Shown here: one piece after another, positions 1 through 10,077 of the stretch
Layout: every line of letters starts with the position of its first letter
How positions within the stretch are numbered: the first letter of the stretch is position 1
NCBI RefSeq assembly: GCF_003056345.1
Contig: NZ_PYWB01000001.1
Location: 310,001-374,000, forward strand
Reading direction: 5' to 3'
Origin: Devosia submarina
GTDB lineage: Bacteria > Pseudomonadota > Alphaproteobacteria > Rhizobiales > Devosiaceae
Length of the DNA: 64,000 nucleotides
Made by a program: the position numbers and the translations under genes
Notes under the pieces: model-generated
Databases searched by the model: none
What the model was told of the DNA's origin: nothing
Seen by the model: the letters and a program-made list of their open reading frames with translations, nothing else

Positions 1-1238
1 TCCAGCCGGATGGCCGCATCCTGAGCGGCCCGAACAGTCTGCGCCCGTTGCGCTCGCAATTGCGACAACTCATCGGCAGCCGCCCGTGCCACTGCCTCTG
101 CGGCATCAACCGCGGCTCGAGCTTCCTCGGCAATTTGCCGTGCCTCGTCATAGTCGACCTGCGCTGCCTCGGCTTCCGCCTCCAGCACTGCCTGCTCCTC
201 GGCATAAGCCGCGAGCGTCGCCTCGCTTTCGGCAGCCAACTCCTGCTCGCGCGCGCCGTCCCGCTCCAATTGCTTGAGGCGATCTTCCAGCTCCTGTCGG
301 CGTTGGTCGGCCCGGCGAGCTTCTGCCGTCAACTGTTCAGCCATGATCGTATAGCGCTGCAGCACCGCCCCGGTCACCGCCTCCCGCTCCCGCAAGGGCT
401 GCAGGGCGGTATCGGCAAGATCGAGCTGCTTTTGCGCTTGGAACTGCCCATGGGTTGCATCGGCCAATTGCCGGATCAGCACCGCCTGCTGCGCCTCGGC
501 TTCCTTTTCTGCAAAGCGCGCACCTACCCAGCGTATATGATAAAGCGTTGCCTCGGCCCGTCGGATGTCCCCGCTCAGCGCCCGGTAACGGGTGGCCAGC
601 CGCGCCTGGCGCTTGAGCGTCTCGAGCTGAGTTTCGATCTGGGCGATCACATCGTCCACGCGCTCGAGGTTTGCTTCCGCTGCGCGCAGCCGCAGTTCTG
701 CTTCGTGCCGCCGCGAATGAAGGCCGGATATGCCCGCAGCCTCTTCCAGCAAGGCCCGTCGCGCGGTGGGCTTGGCCGCAATCAACTCACCGATCTGCCC
801 CTGTCGGACCATGGCGGGGGAATGGGCTCCGGTCGAAGCATCGGCAAACAGCAATTGGACGTCGCGCGCTCGCACCTCGCGCCCATTCACGCGATAAACC
901 GATCCCTGTTCCCGCTCTATGCGGCGGGTGACTTCCAGAATATCGGCATTGTTGAGAGCGGCGGGCGCGGTGCGGTCCGAATTGTCTAGCACCAGGGTGA
1001 CTTCGGCTGAGTTGCGCGCCGGGCGATTCCCAGAACCCGAAAAGATCACATCGTCCATGCCAGAAGCGCGCATGGCCTTGTATGAGCTTTCGCCCATGAC
1101 CCAGCGCATGGCTTCCACCAGGTTGGACTTGCCGCAGCCATTGGGTCCGACAATGCCCGTCAGCCCCGGCTCCATCACCAGTGTCATCTCGTCCGAAAAT
1201 GACTTGAAGCCATGCAGCTTGAGGCGGGTAAATTTCAT
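1..1238 (-). CDS. smc: Chromosome segregation ATPase SMC (N-terminal part; gene runs off the left edge)
   Basis: The frame opens at an ATG at 1238 and stays open to base 1, so about 412 N-terminal codons are present and the rest lies outside the window. It begins KFTRLKLHGFKSF and has a Walker A loop GPNGCGKSNL at residues 31-40, the classic SMC head. An R-Q-G-Q segment (VRQGQIGEL) follows, and from about residue 165 the protein becomes an Ala/Glu/Arg/Gln-rich coiled coil. SMC homodimers with ScpA/ScpB compact and segregate the chromosome. A GAGG ribosome-binding sequence lies just upstream of the ATG. The gene is downstream of and co-directional with the DsbA-like gene, an order common in Rhizobiales. 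The head half-domain and the start of the arm are certain; hinge and C-terminal head cannot be seen. Confidence 0.95.
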   Translation of the reverse strand, partial: MKFTRLKLHGFKSFSDEMTLVMEPGLTGIVGPNGCGKSNLVEAMRWVMGESSYKAMRASGMDDVIFSGSGNRPARNSAEVTLVLDNSDRTAPAALNNADILEVTRRIEREQGSVYRVNGREVRARDVQLLFADASTGAHSPAMVRQGQIGELIAAKPTARRALLEEAAGISGLHSRRHEAELRLRAAEANLERVDDVIAQIETQLETLKRQARLATRYRALSGDIRRAEATLYHIRWVGARFAEKEAEAQQAVLIRQLADATHGQFQAQKQLDLADTALQPLREREAVTGAVLQRYTIMAEQLTAEARRADQRRQELEDRLKQLERDGAREQELAAESEATLAAYAEEQAVLEAEAEAAQVDYDEARQIAEEARAAVDAAEAVARAAADELSQLRAQRAQTVRAAQDAAIRL

Positions 1239-1265
1239 TGTCCTCGCTCCCTGAGCAAGGCAAAT

Positions 1266-1287
1266 GCCTCCCCCTGATGGGGGAGGC
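1266..1287. repeat. Family D palindrome between the dsbA-like gene and smc
   Basis: A perfect hairpin, GCCTCCCCC - TGAT - GGGGGAGGC, fills most of the 66-base gap between the stop of the DsbA-like gene and the start of smc. It resembles other C/G-rich hairpins at about 7236, 27881, 30022, 34321, 45318 and 57613. It has no T-run on the minus strand and could attenuate or pause transcription into smc; that role is inferred. Confidence 0.6.
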
Positions 1288-1304
1288 GCAGTGGCTGGAG
1301 CAGC

Positions 1305-2135
1305 TTATTGTGCAGCAGGGGCCGCAGGTGCAGCGGGAGCTGCCGGTGCTGGTGGCGCAGCAGGAGCTGTAGCCTCGGGTGCGATGGGCGAAACCGCAGG
1401 AACGGTTCCCGGTGCAGTTTCAACTGGCAACGGGGTTTCTGGTGGAACGGTGGCGGGCACGGCATTGTCGGTGCTCGGCACGAAATCGGCGGGGATGAGC
1501 GGATCGATTTCAGCTGCCAGCTGTTCAAGGCTCTTGTCACCGCTCAGCGTCTTGCCATTGATATAGAAGGTGGGCGTTCCGGCCAGACCGAATTCATTGA
1601 GGGCCTGTTCGCGCACGGCTTCCATCCCGGTGAACAGCGCCTGATTCGTCAATGCGGCGTCGAAACTTTCCTGGGTAAAGCCGAGCTGCTTGGCAATGTC
1701 GAGGATCGCGTCGCGCGGGGTTTCCGACGTTGCCCACTGCGTCTGGGTGCGGAAATAGGTCGACACAACATTGTGGTAATTGGTTGGGCCAGAAGCTTCT
1801 GCCAGCATGAAAACAGCCGCGTCGAGTACGTTGCGCACGAATGGACGCGCTATGTACTTCACCTTGCCCGTATTGACGTAGGCCTCGATAAAGGCAGGCT
1901 TTACGTTGTTGGAAAATGCCGCACAGTGCGGGCAGGTGGGCGAGGCATATTCGATAACCGTAACCGGCGCCGTATCGCTGCCCAGTACATGGTCAGCCAG
2001 GTCGCCGGCCGGCGCCATCAGCTTGTTCACGTCGACCATGTCGCCTTCTGCAGCGTTGGCGGTGGCGATCCCGCAAAGGCTCAAAGCCGAGGCGGCAGCG
2101 GCCAGGATGAGGGTGTCACGGCGGGTAAAGTTCAC
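1305..2135 (-). CDS. DsbA-family thiol:disulfide oxidoreductase with Pro/Ala-rich tail
   Basis: A 276-residue exported thioredoxin-fold protein. I place the start at the GTG at 2135, preceded by a GGAGCG ribosome-binding sequence; the longer frame to 2201 has no such signal. The N-terminus (FTRRD followed by an Ala/Leu-rich stretch ending near ATANA) is a signal peptide with a twin-arginine-like pair, so Sec or Tat export is possible. The redox site CPHC is at residues 68-71, and the cis-proline loop GTPTF lies near residue 203. The last 45 or so residues are a low-complexity Pro/Ala tail, probably unstructured or wall-spanning. It likely oxidises or isomerises disulfides in periplasmic proteins (DsbA/DsbG/BdbD type). 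The DUF721 gene lies upstream on the same strand and smc follows. Confidence 0.88.
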   Translation of the reverse strand: MNFTRRDTLILAAAASALSLCGIATANAAEGDMVDVNKLMAPAGDLADHVLGSDTAPVTVIEYASPTCPHCAAFSNNVKPAFIEAYVNTGKVKYIARPFVRNVLDAAVFMLAEASGPTNYHNVVSTYFRTQTQWATSETPRDAILDIAKQLGFTQESFDAALTNQALFTGMEAVREQALNEFGLAGTPTFYINGKTLSGDKSLEQLAAEIDPLIPADFVPSTDNAVPATVPPETPLPVETAPGTVPAVSPIAPEATAPAAPPAPAAPAAPAAPAAQ

Positions 2136-2228
2136 GGCTAACGCTCCTTTTTTGTTGTTGGCGACACTACACAGCGCAATTGTGTGGGCAAGTGGGCACA
2201 TGCATCAACCCAACGTGAACACTAAGTT

Positions 2229-2747
2229 TCAGGAGCCGGCATTGCCTCGCGACCTGCTCAAGAGCGCGTGACCAAGTGTCCGCAATGCTTCGCGCAGATC
2301 ATCATCTTCGATATCGGCCACCTGTGCCCCGACCTTTGCCTGAACGCTCGGGCTTGGTTGGGGCCGTTTATCTGGCTTGGCGCCTGAACCGGGCGTGAAC
2401 GGCTCGGGCGACAAGCGCACCTGCCCCACAAGCACATAGCCGAAATACCGGTTCACCGCCGCCGCGATCTTTTGCCCCTCGTGCTGAATCGCAAGGGCAT
2501 GTCCGGGCACGCAGCGCAAAACCAGTGTCGCCCCTTCCGCACCTCGCTCGGCGCGCGGCCACACCAGCTTGTCGGGTACCGCGACCTTGTCATAGGGCTC
2601 GGGCGCCATAACGGTCCAATGGGTAATGATATCGCGGCTCGCAAACCCGCGCTTCTTGAGCACAGGATCCAGCGCACCGGCCAGCACATCCGCCAGGTTC
2701 AACGTCTTGTTCCGCCGCTTGGGCTCAGGCAGGTCGTCCTTGGGCAT
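2229..2747 (-). CDS. DUF721/DciA-like protein
   Basis: A 172-residue soluble protein whose first 100 residues match the DUF721 (DciA) family: a basic N-terminus, a W-containing helix (ITHWTVMAPE) and a KH-like segment ending near FGYVLVGQVRL. In bacteria lacking DnaC/DnaI, DciA helps load the replicative helicase DnaB, so a replication role is plausible here. The C-terminal 60 residues are a Pro/Gln linker followed by a short acidic-basic helix. It is divergent from the coiled-coil gene at 2806 and upstream of the DsbA-like gene on the same strand, as in many Rhizobiales. Family assignment is by motif reading; the helicase-loading role in this organism is inferred. Confidence 0.75.
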   Translation of the reverse strand: MPKDDLPEPKRRNKTLNLADVLAGALDPVLKKRGFASRDIITHWTVMAPEPYDKVAVPDKLVWPRAERGAEGATLVLRCVPGHALAIQHEGQKIAAAVNRYFGYVLVGQVRLSPEPFTPGSGAKPDKRPQPSPSVQAKVGAQVADIEDDDLREALRTLGHALLSRSRGNAGS

Positions 2748-2805
2748 GATCCGTGTAGCTAGCAGATGCGAAGTTTTTAGCCTATATCACGAGTACGGAG
2801 ATAAC

Positions 2806-3114
2806 ATGTCCCACGTCGATAGCATCAGCCTGGATTTCATAGCACGGCAGCAATCCCAATTGCTCGATGAGCTGCGTCTTTTGCGGCAGGAAAGCCGGGA
2901 CATCCGGAAGGCCTTTACAGGCATCTCCGAACATTTTTCACGTCAGGAGCGCCGCATTGGCGATCTGCGTGATGATCTTGAAGGTATGATCAAGTTGGAA
3001 CTAGGCGGTGCCGTAGCCAACTTGGAGACACGCTTGGAGATTTACCTCGATCGGCGCATGGGCGAGATCGACCAAAAGCTCGATGCCATCATACAAGCGG
3101 TCAAATCTGACTAG
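2806..3114 (+). CDS. Small predicted coiled-coil protein, unknown function
   Basis: A 102-residue acidic/basic helical protein with no signal peptide or membrane segment. The start is set at the ATG at 2806, with CGGAG nine bases upstream; a longer in-frame extension back to 2626 lies opposite the DUF721 gene and is disregarded. Heptad-like patterns (LLDELRLLRQE, then RRIGDLRDDLEGM and LETRLEIYLDRRM) suggest two coiled-coil helices. Its stop overlaps the presumed mutY start by 32 bases, so the two may be translationally coupled. I do not recognise the family. Confidence 0.7.
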   Translation: MSHVDSISLDFIARQQSQLLDELRLLRQESRDIRKAFTGISEHFSRQERRIGDLRDDLEGMIKLELGGAVANLETRLEIYLDRRMGEIDQKLDAIIQAVKSD

Positions 3115-4180
3115 CTTGCTTCTTTCCTTGTCTCTCTCCAATCCCGCGCCGATCGACGCCCCGACCGTGCTCGCCTGGTATGACCGGCATGCGCGCGATC
3201 TACCCTGGCGTGTCTCCCCCGCCGATCGCGCCCGCGGCACAGCGCCCGATCCCTATCGCATCTGGCTCAGCGAAGTGATGCTACAGCAAACCACTGTTGC
3301 CGCCGTCAAAAGCTATTTCCTGCGCTTCACCAGCCTTTGGCCCACCGTCTTCGACCTTGCCGCCGCCCCACTCGACAGCGTCCTCAAGGAATGGGCGGGC
3401 CTCGGCTATTACGCTCGCGCCCGCAATCTTCATGCCTGCGCCCAGGCCGTGGTCGATCGGCACGGCGGCCAGTTCCCGCGCACCTCCGAGGCGCTGCAAA
3501 CCCTGCCCGGCATTGGCGCCTATACCAGTGCTGCCATAGCGGCCATCTGCTTTGATGAGCCCGTCGCCGTGCTGGACGGCAATCTCGATCGCGTCTTGGC
3601 GCGCTACTACGCTCTTGAAGTGCCCGTTCGCGACGCCAAGGATGAGCTACGTGCCGCTCTTCAGGCGTCCGTCCCCGCGCGGGCAGGGGACTTCGCCCAG
3701 GCCATGATGGATCTGGGCGCGACCATCTGCGCCCCGCGCACCACCGTCTGCATGCTGTGCCCCATCCAGCAGGGCTGCATCGCGACCAAGACCGTCGACC
3801 CGACGCAATTTCCCGTCAAGCCCACGAAGCCCGAACGCCCCGTGCGAAAGGGCCACGCCTATGTCATGCTCGACGAGCAGGGCGATGTGTATCTCCAGAA
3901 CCGCCCCACCAAGGGCCTCCTTGGTGGCATGACCGAAGTGCCGGGCTCCCCATGGGCCGCAGATCTGCCACTTGCCGATTATCCCGCCGCCGGCAATTGG
4001 CGCCACAAAGGCCAGATCGTCCACGTCTTCACCCATTTCCGACTGGAGCTGGAAGTCTGGTCCGCACAGATAGATCCGGCGGGCCTGAGCGAAGGCTGGT
4101 GGGCGCCACGCCAGGCGCTCAAGGGCGAGGCGCTGCCCACCTTGTTCCGCAAGGTCCTGGCCCAAGCCGGGCTCCACTAG
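3083..4180 (+). CDS. mutY: A/G-specific adenine DNA glycosylase MutY
   Basis: A 365-residue protein that removes adenine mispaired with 8-oxoguanine in base excision repair. Visible hallmarks are the catalytic Glu in WLSEVMLQQT (E64), the helix-hairpin-helix LPGIGAYT at 141-148, the active Asp in VLDGNL (D165), and a C-X6-C-X2-C-X5-C iron-sulfur ligand set (C216, C223, C226, C232). The C-terminal 130 residues form the NUDIX-like 8-oxoG recognition domain (HVFTHFRLELEVW). Length is normal for the family. The ATG at 3083 overlaps the upstream gene by 32 bases and has only a weak ribosome-binding site; a TTG near 3117 is an alternative. Its stop codon directly abuts the stop of the convergent TadG-like gene. 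Confidence 0.95.
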   Translation: MPSYKRSNLTSLLLSLSLSNPAPIDAPTVLAWYDRHARDLPWRVSPADRARGTAPDPYRIWLSEVMLQQTTVAAVKSYFLRFTSLWPTVFDLAAAPLDSVLKEWAGLGYYARARNLHACAQAVVDRHGGQFPRTSEALQTLPGIGAYTSAAIAAICFDEPVAVLDGNLDRVLARYYALEVPVRDAKDELRAALQASVPARAGDFAQAMMDLGATICAPRTTVCMLCPIQQGCIATKTVDPTQFPVKPTKPERPVRKGHAYVMLDEQGDVYLQNRPTKGLLGGMTEVPGSPWAADLPLADYPAAGNWRHKGQIVHVFTHFRLELEVWSAQIDPAGLSEGWWAPRQALKGEALPTLFRKVLAQAGLH

Positions 4181-5689
4181 CTATTCCACTAGGCGCACAA
4201 ACTTCAGCGCCTTGCCGATCTGCTCAAACGCACCCTCAAGTTCTTCGGCGTTCGCAGCACTGAAATAATGGTTCTCGTCGCTGGCGCAGCCCTTCAGCAG
4301 CGCATCCGACGTTGGCAATAGCGTTCCGAAACCCACCGTAAAAACCTCGATGCCCTGAGTTTTGGCGTAGTTGCAGAGTGCCAATGTGTCATCGTCAGTC
4401 TTGCCCTTTTGTGTAGTGCGGGCCGGCTCTGCTGCACTTAAGGCAACGTGCTGCCCATCGGACGCACGAAACTGCAAGGTGTTGTCGCCGTCAGTCATCA
4501 GCACTAGGGCTTTGCGCGGGCGAAGCCTCGAAGGATCATAATTGCTGCCCTCGGTGAATGGTGCGGTAGGCGACAGAACGTTGATGCCCCAGACTATGCC
4601 GGCTGGAATATAGGTCGCAGGCCTATACGAACCGATATTGACGACCATCTTGTCCAAACTTGTTCGAACAATGTTGCGGTCCTTTGTTAGCGGAACAATG
4701 GGATTGAGGCAGGACTGGCTTTGCGCAACCGGGCCCCTATAAGGAGACATCGGCAGACTATCGTTCAATCTCAGGGTGCCGGTATTGCGAGAATAGACGC
4801 AACCATACCATTTATAGTTGCGTACGGTAGGAGCGGGACACACCGTCTTGGGTGTGACCGGTCGCCTGTCGCATTTTTTGGAGGAAGTCCTGCATTGTGC
4901 CGGTATCCTTACTCCATCTTTGTAGGTCGAGCAGTCATAGTACGGCCCGTAAGTGGTCACGCAATTGTATTCCTCGTAGTCCGCCGTCTGATAGCACGCG
5001 TTTGGAGTGGATGTTGAATAGTCAGCCGGTATGTCCAGCCACGATTGGCCACGATTTGCCACGCCAACGTTGACATAGTCCGCGTAGGGCACCAGGGCTA
5101 TCTCCACCGTCTGTGCGGTGTCCTGCTCCCAAAGAATATCAACGAGATTGCGAGACGCCTTCTTGAGGGCCTGCAGCTTTGTTCCGCCAGATGGATCCAC
5201 ATCCGACATCGAAAACGTATTATCCAGCACTAGCGCCACTTCCAGCTCGCCCGGCTGCGCGCGCTCCGACACGGCTGTCGCTCGTACCGGCATGGTGTGC
5301 ACGCCCACCAGCGTCACGAATAGCGTTGAATAAGTGCCTTCTACGGTCACCCCGATCCGGTCGGCGGTGCGGTCATAGGTGACATCCTTAACCTCAAGCG
5401 TGGTGAACATCGACGCCTGCGTAGCGGCTCCCGCCACAATCGAGCGAATCGTTGGGAGGTCCTTGGCACTCGAAATCGCCCCCGCCAGCGCGCCACGGTC
5501 GGCAGAGATCAGCGCGCTGGTCTGGGCATTCTGCCAAAGCGTGTAATCGACCGCAGCGCCGCCAAGCGCGACCAGGACAATCGCCATCAGCCCGAACACA
5601 ACCGCGAACGCCCCTCGCTCGTCGGCCGCAAACAATTCTCCCATGCGCATTAGCTTGCGCACGCCCGGCTTGATCCCACGCTTGAACAT
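4181..5689 (-). CDS. TadG-like pilus-assembly protein with von Willebrand factor A domain
   Basis: A 502-residue membrane-anchored protein. Residues about 24-50 hold a Tad-type N-terminal membrane helix (DERGAFAVVFGLMAIV), as in TadE/TadG prepilin-like proteins. A VWA domain begins near residue 155 with a MIDAS-like VLDNTFSMS and continues to LMTDGDN. About residues 230-330 are a Tyr/Cys-rich insertion with eight cysteines, presumably disulfide-bonded outside the membrane. A good GGGGGTG ribosome-binding site precedes the ATG. TadG-like proteins act in Flp pilus secretion, but no other tad genes are in this window, so this is an orphan copy. Its exact role is unknown. Confidence 0.82.
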   Translation of the reverse strand: MFKRGIKPGVRKLMRMGELFAADERGAFAVVFGLMAIVLVALGGAAVDYTLWQNAQTSALISADRGALAGAISSAKDLPTIRSIVAGAATQASMFTTLEVKDVTYDRTADRIGVTVEGTYSTLFVTLVGVHTMPVRATAVSERAQPGELEVALVLDNTFSMSDVDPSGGTKLQALKKASRNLVDILWEQDTAQTVEIALVPYADYVNVGVANRGQSWLDIPADYSTSTPNACYQTADYEEYNCVTTYGPYYDCSTYKDGVRIPAQCRTSSKKCDRRPVTPKTVCPAPTVRNYKWYGCVYSRNTGTLRLNDSLPMSPYRGPVAQSQSCLNPIVPLTKDRNIVRTSLDKMVVNIGSYRPATYIPAGIVWGINVLSPTAPFTEGSNYDPSRLRPRKALVLMTDGDNTLQFRASDGQHVALSAAEPARTTQKGKTDDDTLALCNYAKTQGIEVFTVGFGTLLPTSDALLKGCASDENHYFSAANAEELEGAFEQIGKALKFVRLVE

Positions 5690-5874
5690 GACACACCCCC
5701 ATGCCTGTCCAAGCAGTTTTACGCATCCGGCGCTAAGGAAGAGTTGATTTGATTGAGGGGAGCCAAATAGTTCGGAGATGCTCTACTGCAAAGCGGCGGG
5801 CTGATGCCCTCATGTAGCCAGTTCAACTTGCCAGTCGCAGAACACAACGCCTCGACATGCCCGATACTTGCCAC

Positions 5875-5907
5875 AAACAAAAAGGCCACCGGAGCAAACC
5901 GGTGGCC
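5875..5907 (-). terminator. Rho-independent terminator of ccrM
   Basis: Reading the minus strand, a perfect 9-bp stem GGCCACCGG / CCGGTGGCC with the 6-base loop TTTGCT is followed by TTTTTGTTT. It lies 33 bases beyond the ccrM stop codon and fits a classic intrinsic terminator. Confidence 0.9.
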
Positions 5908-5940
5908 AGTCACTAGAGCCTGAATGATTGGAGGTCAGGA

Positions 5941-7160
<1,220 letters not shown>

Positions 7161-7235
7161 GAAGCGTTTTCTTCGCCCTGCGCTTTCGGCGAGCTACAGA
7201 GCCTATAGTTCCTTTGGAAAGATCACGCAGTCGGC

Positions 7236-7265
7236 ACCTCCCCTTCATAGGGGGAGGATCAAGCT
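7236..7265. repeat. Family D palindrome
   Basis: CACCTCCCC / GGGGAGGATC hairpin between rnhB (stop at 7324) and ccrM (start at 7074). Its flanks (CAGTCG before it, ATCAAG..TGGGGG after it) match the copy near 27881, showing that the unit is longer than the hairpin itself. Confidence 0.6.
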
Positions 7266-7323
7266 GGGGGTTCTTCGTTCTCAGAAGGCGCCTTGACTGG
7301 GCTTAGTTCACGCGGGCAGGCGC

Positions 7324-7977
7324 TTACGCCACCAGACTCCGCACCCGCTCCCACGCCGCTGCCACTGGCGCAAACGCCTCCCGATGATGCCGGCAAGGCC
7401 CATGCTCGCTTAGTGCCTTCATGTGCTGGGGCGTGGAATAGCCTTTGTGACCGCCAAAGCCAAAATCGGGTGCATCGCAATCCATGACCTGGCACATGCG
7501 ATCCCGCGTCACCTTGGCGACGATGGACGCCGCCGCGATGGAAACGCTTCGCCCATCGCCCCCCACCAGCGCCAGTCCTTCGCAGGGCAGGCCCATGGGA
7601 ACATCGCGTCCATCGATCAGCACGCGGTCGGGCACGAGGCACAGGTTCCTGGCCGCTTGCGCCATCGCCCAGAGGGTCGCCCCACGTATGTTGTGGCTAA
7701 GGATGATCGAAGGCGGCGCCACCACCACCGATACCATGGCGCTGGCAATGATCTGCTCAAACAGCGCCTCGCGCTGCTCTTCGTTCAGCTTCTTGGAATC
7801 GTTGAGCCCCGCCGGAATATTGTGAGGATCAAGGACCACGGCCGACACCACCACCGGACCAGCCAGCGGCCCGCGTCCGGCCTCGTCCACGCCGGCAACC
7901 ACCTGCGCGCCGCGTGCCTTGAGCGCCAGCTCATGGGAATAGTCCGGCTCGGTCTGGATGATCGAATCAATCAGCAT
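7324..7977 (-). CDS. rnhB: Ribonuclease HII
   Basis: A 217-residue enzyme that cleaves RNA in RNA-DNA hybrids and at single misincorporated ribonucleotides. The signature GVDEAGRGPLAGP is at residues 29-41, including the catalytic Asp-Glu pair (D31, E32). The further acidic residue in LIDGRD, the AAASIVAKVTRD helix and the GYSTPQH segment are all conserved family features. Length is typical. It is upstream of ccrM on the same strand, with a 249-base gap containing a family D repeat and the ccrM control region. No strong ribosome-binding site is seen before the ATG. Confidence 0.95.
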   Translation of the reverse strand: MLIDSIIQTEPDYSHELALKARGAQVVAGVDEAGRGPLAGPVVVSAVVLDPHNIPAGLNDSKKLNEEQREALFEQIIASAMVSVVVAPPSIILSHNIRGATLWAMAQAARNLCLVPDRVLIDGRDVPMGLPCEGLALVGGDGRSVSIAAASIVAKVTRDRMCQVMDCDAPDFGFGGHKGYSTPQHMKALSEHGPCRHHREAFAPVAAAWERVRSLVA

Positions 7978-8257
7978 GGTGTGAGAATCGCCAGCTGGGC
8001 GCCCAAGTCAATTCCGGGCCGGCTGCCGCGACGTGGATTCACCAGCATTTGAGGGTCAGCTGTTCCATTCCACCCACAACACCAGGGTGAAGCGGTCGCC
8101 GCCCCAGTTCGGAAAATCGCCAACCACCACGGCAGCCAACGCGGCAAGCGTGAACGGCGATGCTGGCACGTTCACCTCCCGGTTGACGCCTCTGCCTTTT
8201 TGCTGTCGGTTCGCGCCGCTGCGTCAATCCCCGGGGCAGTGTTAGCTGGATAGTTCC

Positions 8258-8932
8258 ATGATCCTCAAAAGCGGCGCGGCGCTCCTGTTCGACATCGACG
8301 GCACCCTGGCCGACACCGACCCTGTCCACCTTGCCGCCTTCAACCAGGCCTTTGCCCCTTTCGGTCACCAGTTCGACAGGGCGCGCTTTGTCCGGGATCT
8401 GCAGGGCCGCGCCAATGAAGATATTGCCGCCCACTTCATGCCCCATCTGCCCCATGACGAACGCATGGCCGTGATGATGGCAAAGGAAGCGCTGTTCCGC
8501 GACATTGCCGCCACGGAACTTCATGCTGTCACCGGCCTTTTCGAACTTCTCGATCTGGCCGACAGCTGGGGAATCCCCATGGCCGCTGTCACCAATGCGC
8601 CCCGGCCCAACGCCGACCTCATTCTCGGCGGTCTTGGCATCACCAATCGCTTCAAGGCCATCGTCATCGGCGACGAACTGCCCCACAGCAAGCCTCACCC
8701 ATTTCCCTATCTCGAAGCTCTGCGCCTTCTTGGCGCCGACGCCGCCGCCACCATCGCCTTCGAGGATTCGCGCACCGGCCTTGCCTCGGCAGTCGCTGCA
8801 GGCATCGTGAGCGTGGGCATCCGCACTTCGCTTTCTCCCGCCGACATGCTCGCCGCCGGCGCCACGATCAGCACCGACAGCTACACCGATCCCTCTGTCC
8901 TCGCCCTGATCCAGAAACTCCTCGGCGCCTAG
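8258..8932 (+). CDS. HAD-superfamily hydrolase (beta-phosphoglucomutase/phosphatase-like)
   Basis: A 224-residue haloacid dehalogenase-like enzyme. Motif I is DIDGTLAD (nucleophile D12, acid/base D14), motif II is the Thr in AVTNAPR, motif III the Lys in SKPHPFPYL, and motif IV the Asp in FEDSRTG. An alpha-helical cap follows motif I, as in subfamily I phosphatases and beta-phosphoglucomutases. The substrate is probably a small phosphorylated sugar or acid and cannot be read from sequence. The 3' end overlaps the convergent radical SAM gene by four bases. The 280 bases upstream, between rnhB and this gene, hold the divergent promoters and no convincing gene. Confidence 0.85.
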   Translation: MILKSGAALLFDIDGTLADTDPVHLAAFNQAFAPFGHQFDRARFVRDLQGRANEDIAAHFMPHLPHDERMAVMMAKEALFRDIAATELHAVTGLFELLDLADSWGIPMAAVTNAPRPNADLILGGLGITNRFKAIVIGDELPHSKPHPFPYLEALRLLGADAAATIAFEDSRTGLASAVAAGIVSVGIRTSLSPADMLAAGATISTDSYTDPSVLALIQKLLGA

Positions 8933-10077
8933 AACAAGCTCATCTGCCGGTCTTCCAAACGCGGTGCGATAAACAAGTCGTTGCGCAAGGCCGGCATTTT
9001 TCCGTCCAGCCCATAGCGCTCCCTTGCCTTTTGGAAGCGCTGCTGCAGCAGCGTAGCATAAGGACCTTCGCCCACCATGCGATTGCCAAAGCGCGAGTCA
9101 TAATCCTTGCCCCCTCGTGTATCGCGCACCAGCGCCAGCACATGGCGCACTCGGTCCGGGAAATGGCGCAGGAGCCATTCGCGGAACACGTCACGCACTT
9201 CCCCGGGCAGACGCAGCAGGATCATCGAGGCGCTGATCGCGCCTTGGGCCTTGGCGGCGTCCAGGATGCGCTCAAGTTCCATGTCGTTGATCGCCGGGAT
9301 CATGGGCGAAGCAAAAACCGCCACCGGAACACCCGCTTCGCTCAGGAGCCGCACGGCTTCAAGGCGCCGGGCAGGGGAGGACGCCCGCGGCTCCATCTTG
9401 CGCGACAGCTTGTGGTCCATCGAGGTGATCGAGATCGCGACCTTCACCAGCCCCAGCTTGGCAAGCTCGGTGAGCAGGTCGAGGTCGCGGATGATCAGCG
9501 CCGATTTAGTAGTGATCATCACCGGGTGACGCGTTTCCAGCATCACTTCCAGAATGCCGCGCGTCAGTTTGTGCTTGCGCTCGGCCGGTTGATACGGGTC
9601 CGTATTGGTGCCCATGGCCAAGGGCTTCACCCGGTAATTCTTGGCGCCGATTTCCGCCCGCAGCGCTTCAACCGCATTGGTTTTCACATAAATGTCGCGC
9701 TCGAACTCCACCCCTGCCGAATGGCCGAGGAAGGCATGGGTCGGCCGCGCATAGCAATAGGAACAGCCATGCTCGCAGCCGCGATAAGCATTGATCGAGC
9801 GCTCGAAGCCGATATCGGGGCTGTCATTGGTGGTGATAATGGTCTTGGCGCGCTCGCTGTGTTCCACCGTTTCAAAAATCGGCAGCGGCTCCACATTGTC
9901 CCAGCCGTCGTCGAACCGCTCGCGCGTCTGCTTCTCGAAACGACCGCTATGATTGCTCTGGGCGCCCCGGCCACGCACGCGGGCAGGGTCCAGCAATTCG
10001 CGCCGCGCCAGATCGGCGTCCCGGCTCCGGCTGAGCATTTCAAGCGCTTCAAAGGAAGGGGCCTGGTAAAGGGCCAT
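8929..10077 (-). CDS. PA0069-family radical SAM protein (SplB-like)
   Basis: A 382-residue radical SAM enzyme. The cluster motif C-X3-C-X2-C is seen as CEHGCSYC (C101, C105, C108). The N-terminal region (RGRGAQSNHSGRF) and the downstream MGTNTDPYQPAE segment are characteristic of the PA0069-type family, related to SplB photolyases and often annotated DNA repair photolyase. The actual reaction of this family is not established. A GGAGATG ribosome-binding site lies seven bases before the ATG. It is convergent with the HAD gene, sharing four bases at the stops. Confidence 0.85.
   Translation of the reverse strand: MALYQAPSFEALEMLSRSRDADLARRELLDPARVRGRGAQSNHSGRFEKQTRERFDDGWDNVEPLPIFETVEHSERAKTIITTNDSPDIGFERSINAYRGCEHGCSYCYARPTHAFLGHSAGVEFERDIYVKTNAVEALRAEIGAKNYRVKPLAMGTNTDPYQPAERKHKLTRGILEVMLETRHPVMITTKSALIIRDLDLLTELAKLGLVKVAISITSMDHKLSRKMEPRASSPARRLEAVRLLSEAGVPVAVFASPMIPAINDMELERILDAAKAQGAISASMILLRLPGEVRDVFREWLLRHFPDRVRHVLALVRDTRGGKDYDSRFGNRMVGEGPYATLLQQRFQKARERYGLDGKMPALRNDLFIAPRLEDRQMSLF

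Noticed and set aside
8033..8245. 70-codon frame between rnhB and the HAD gene
   Set aside because: No ribosome-binding site or family likeness; the region is the divergent promoter gap.
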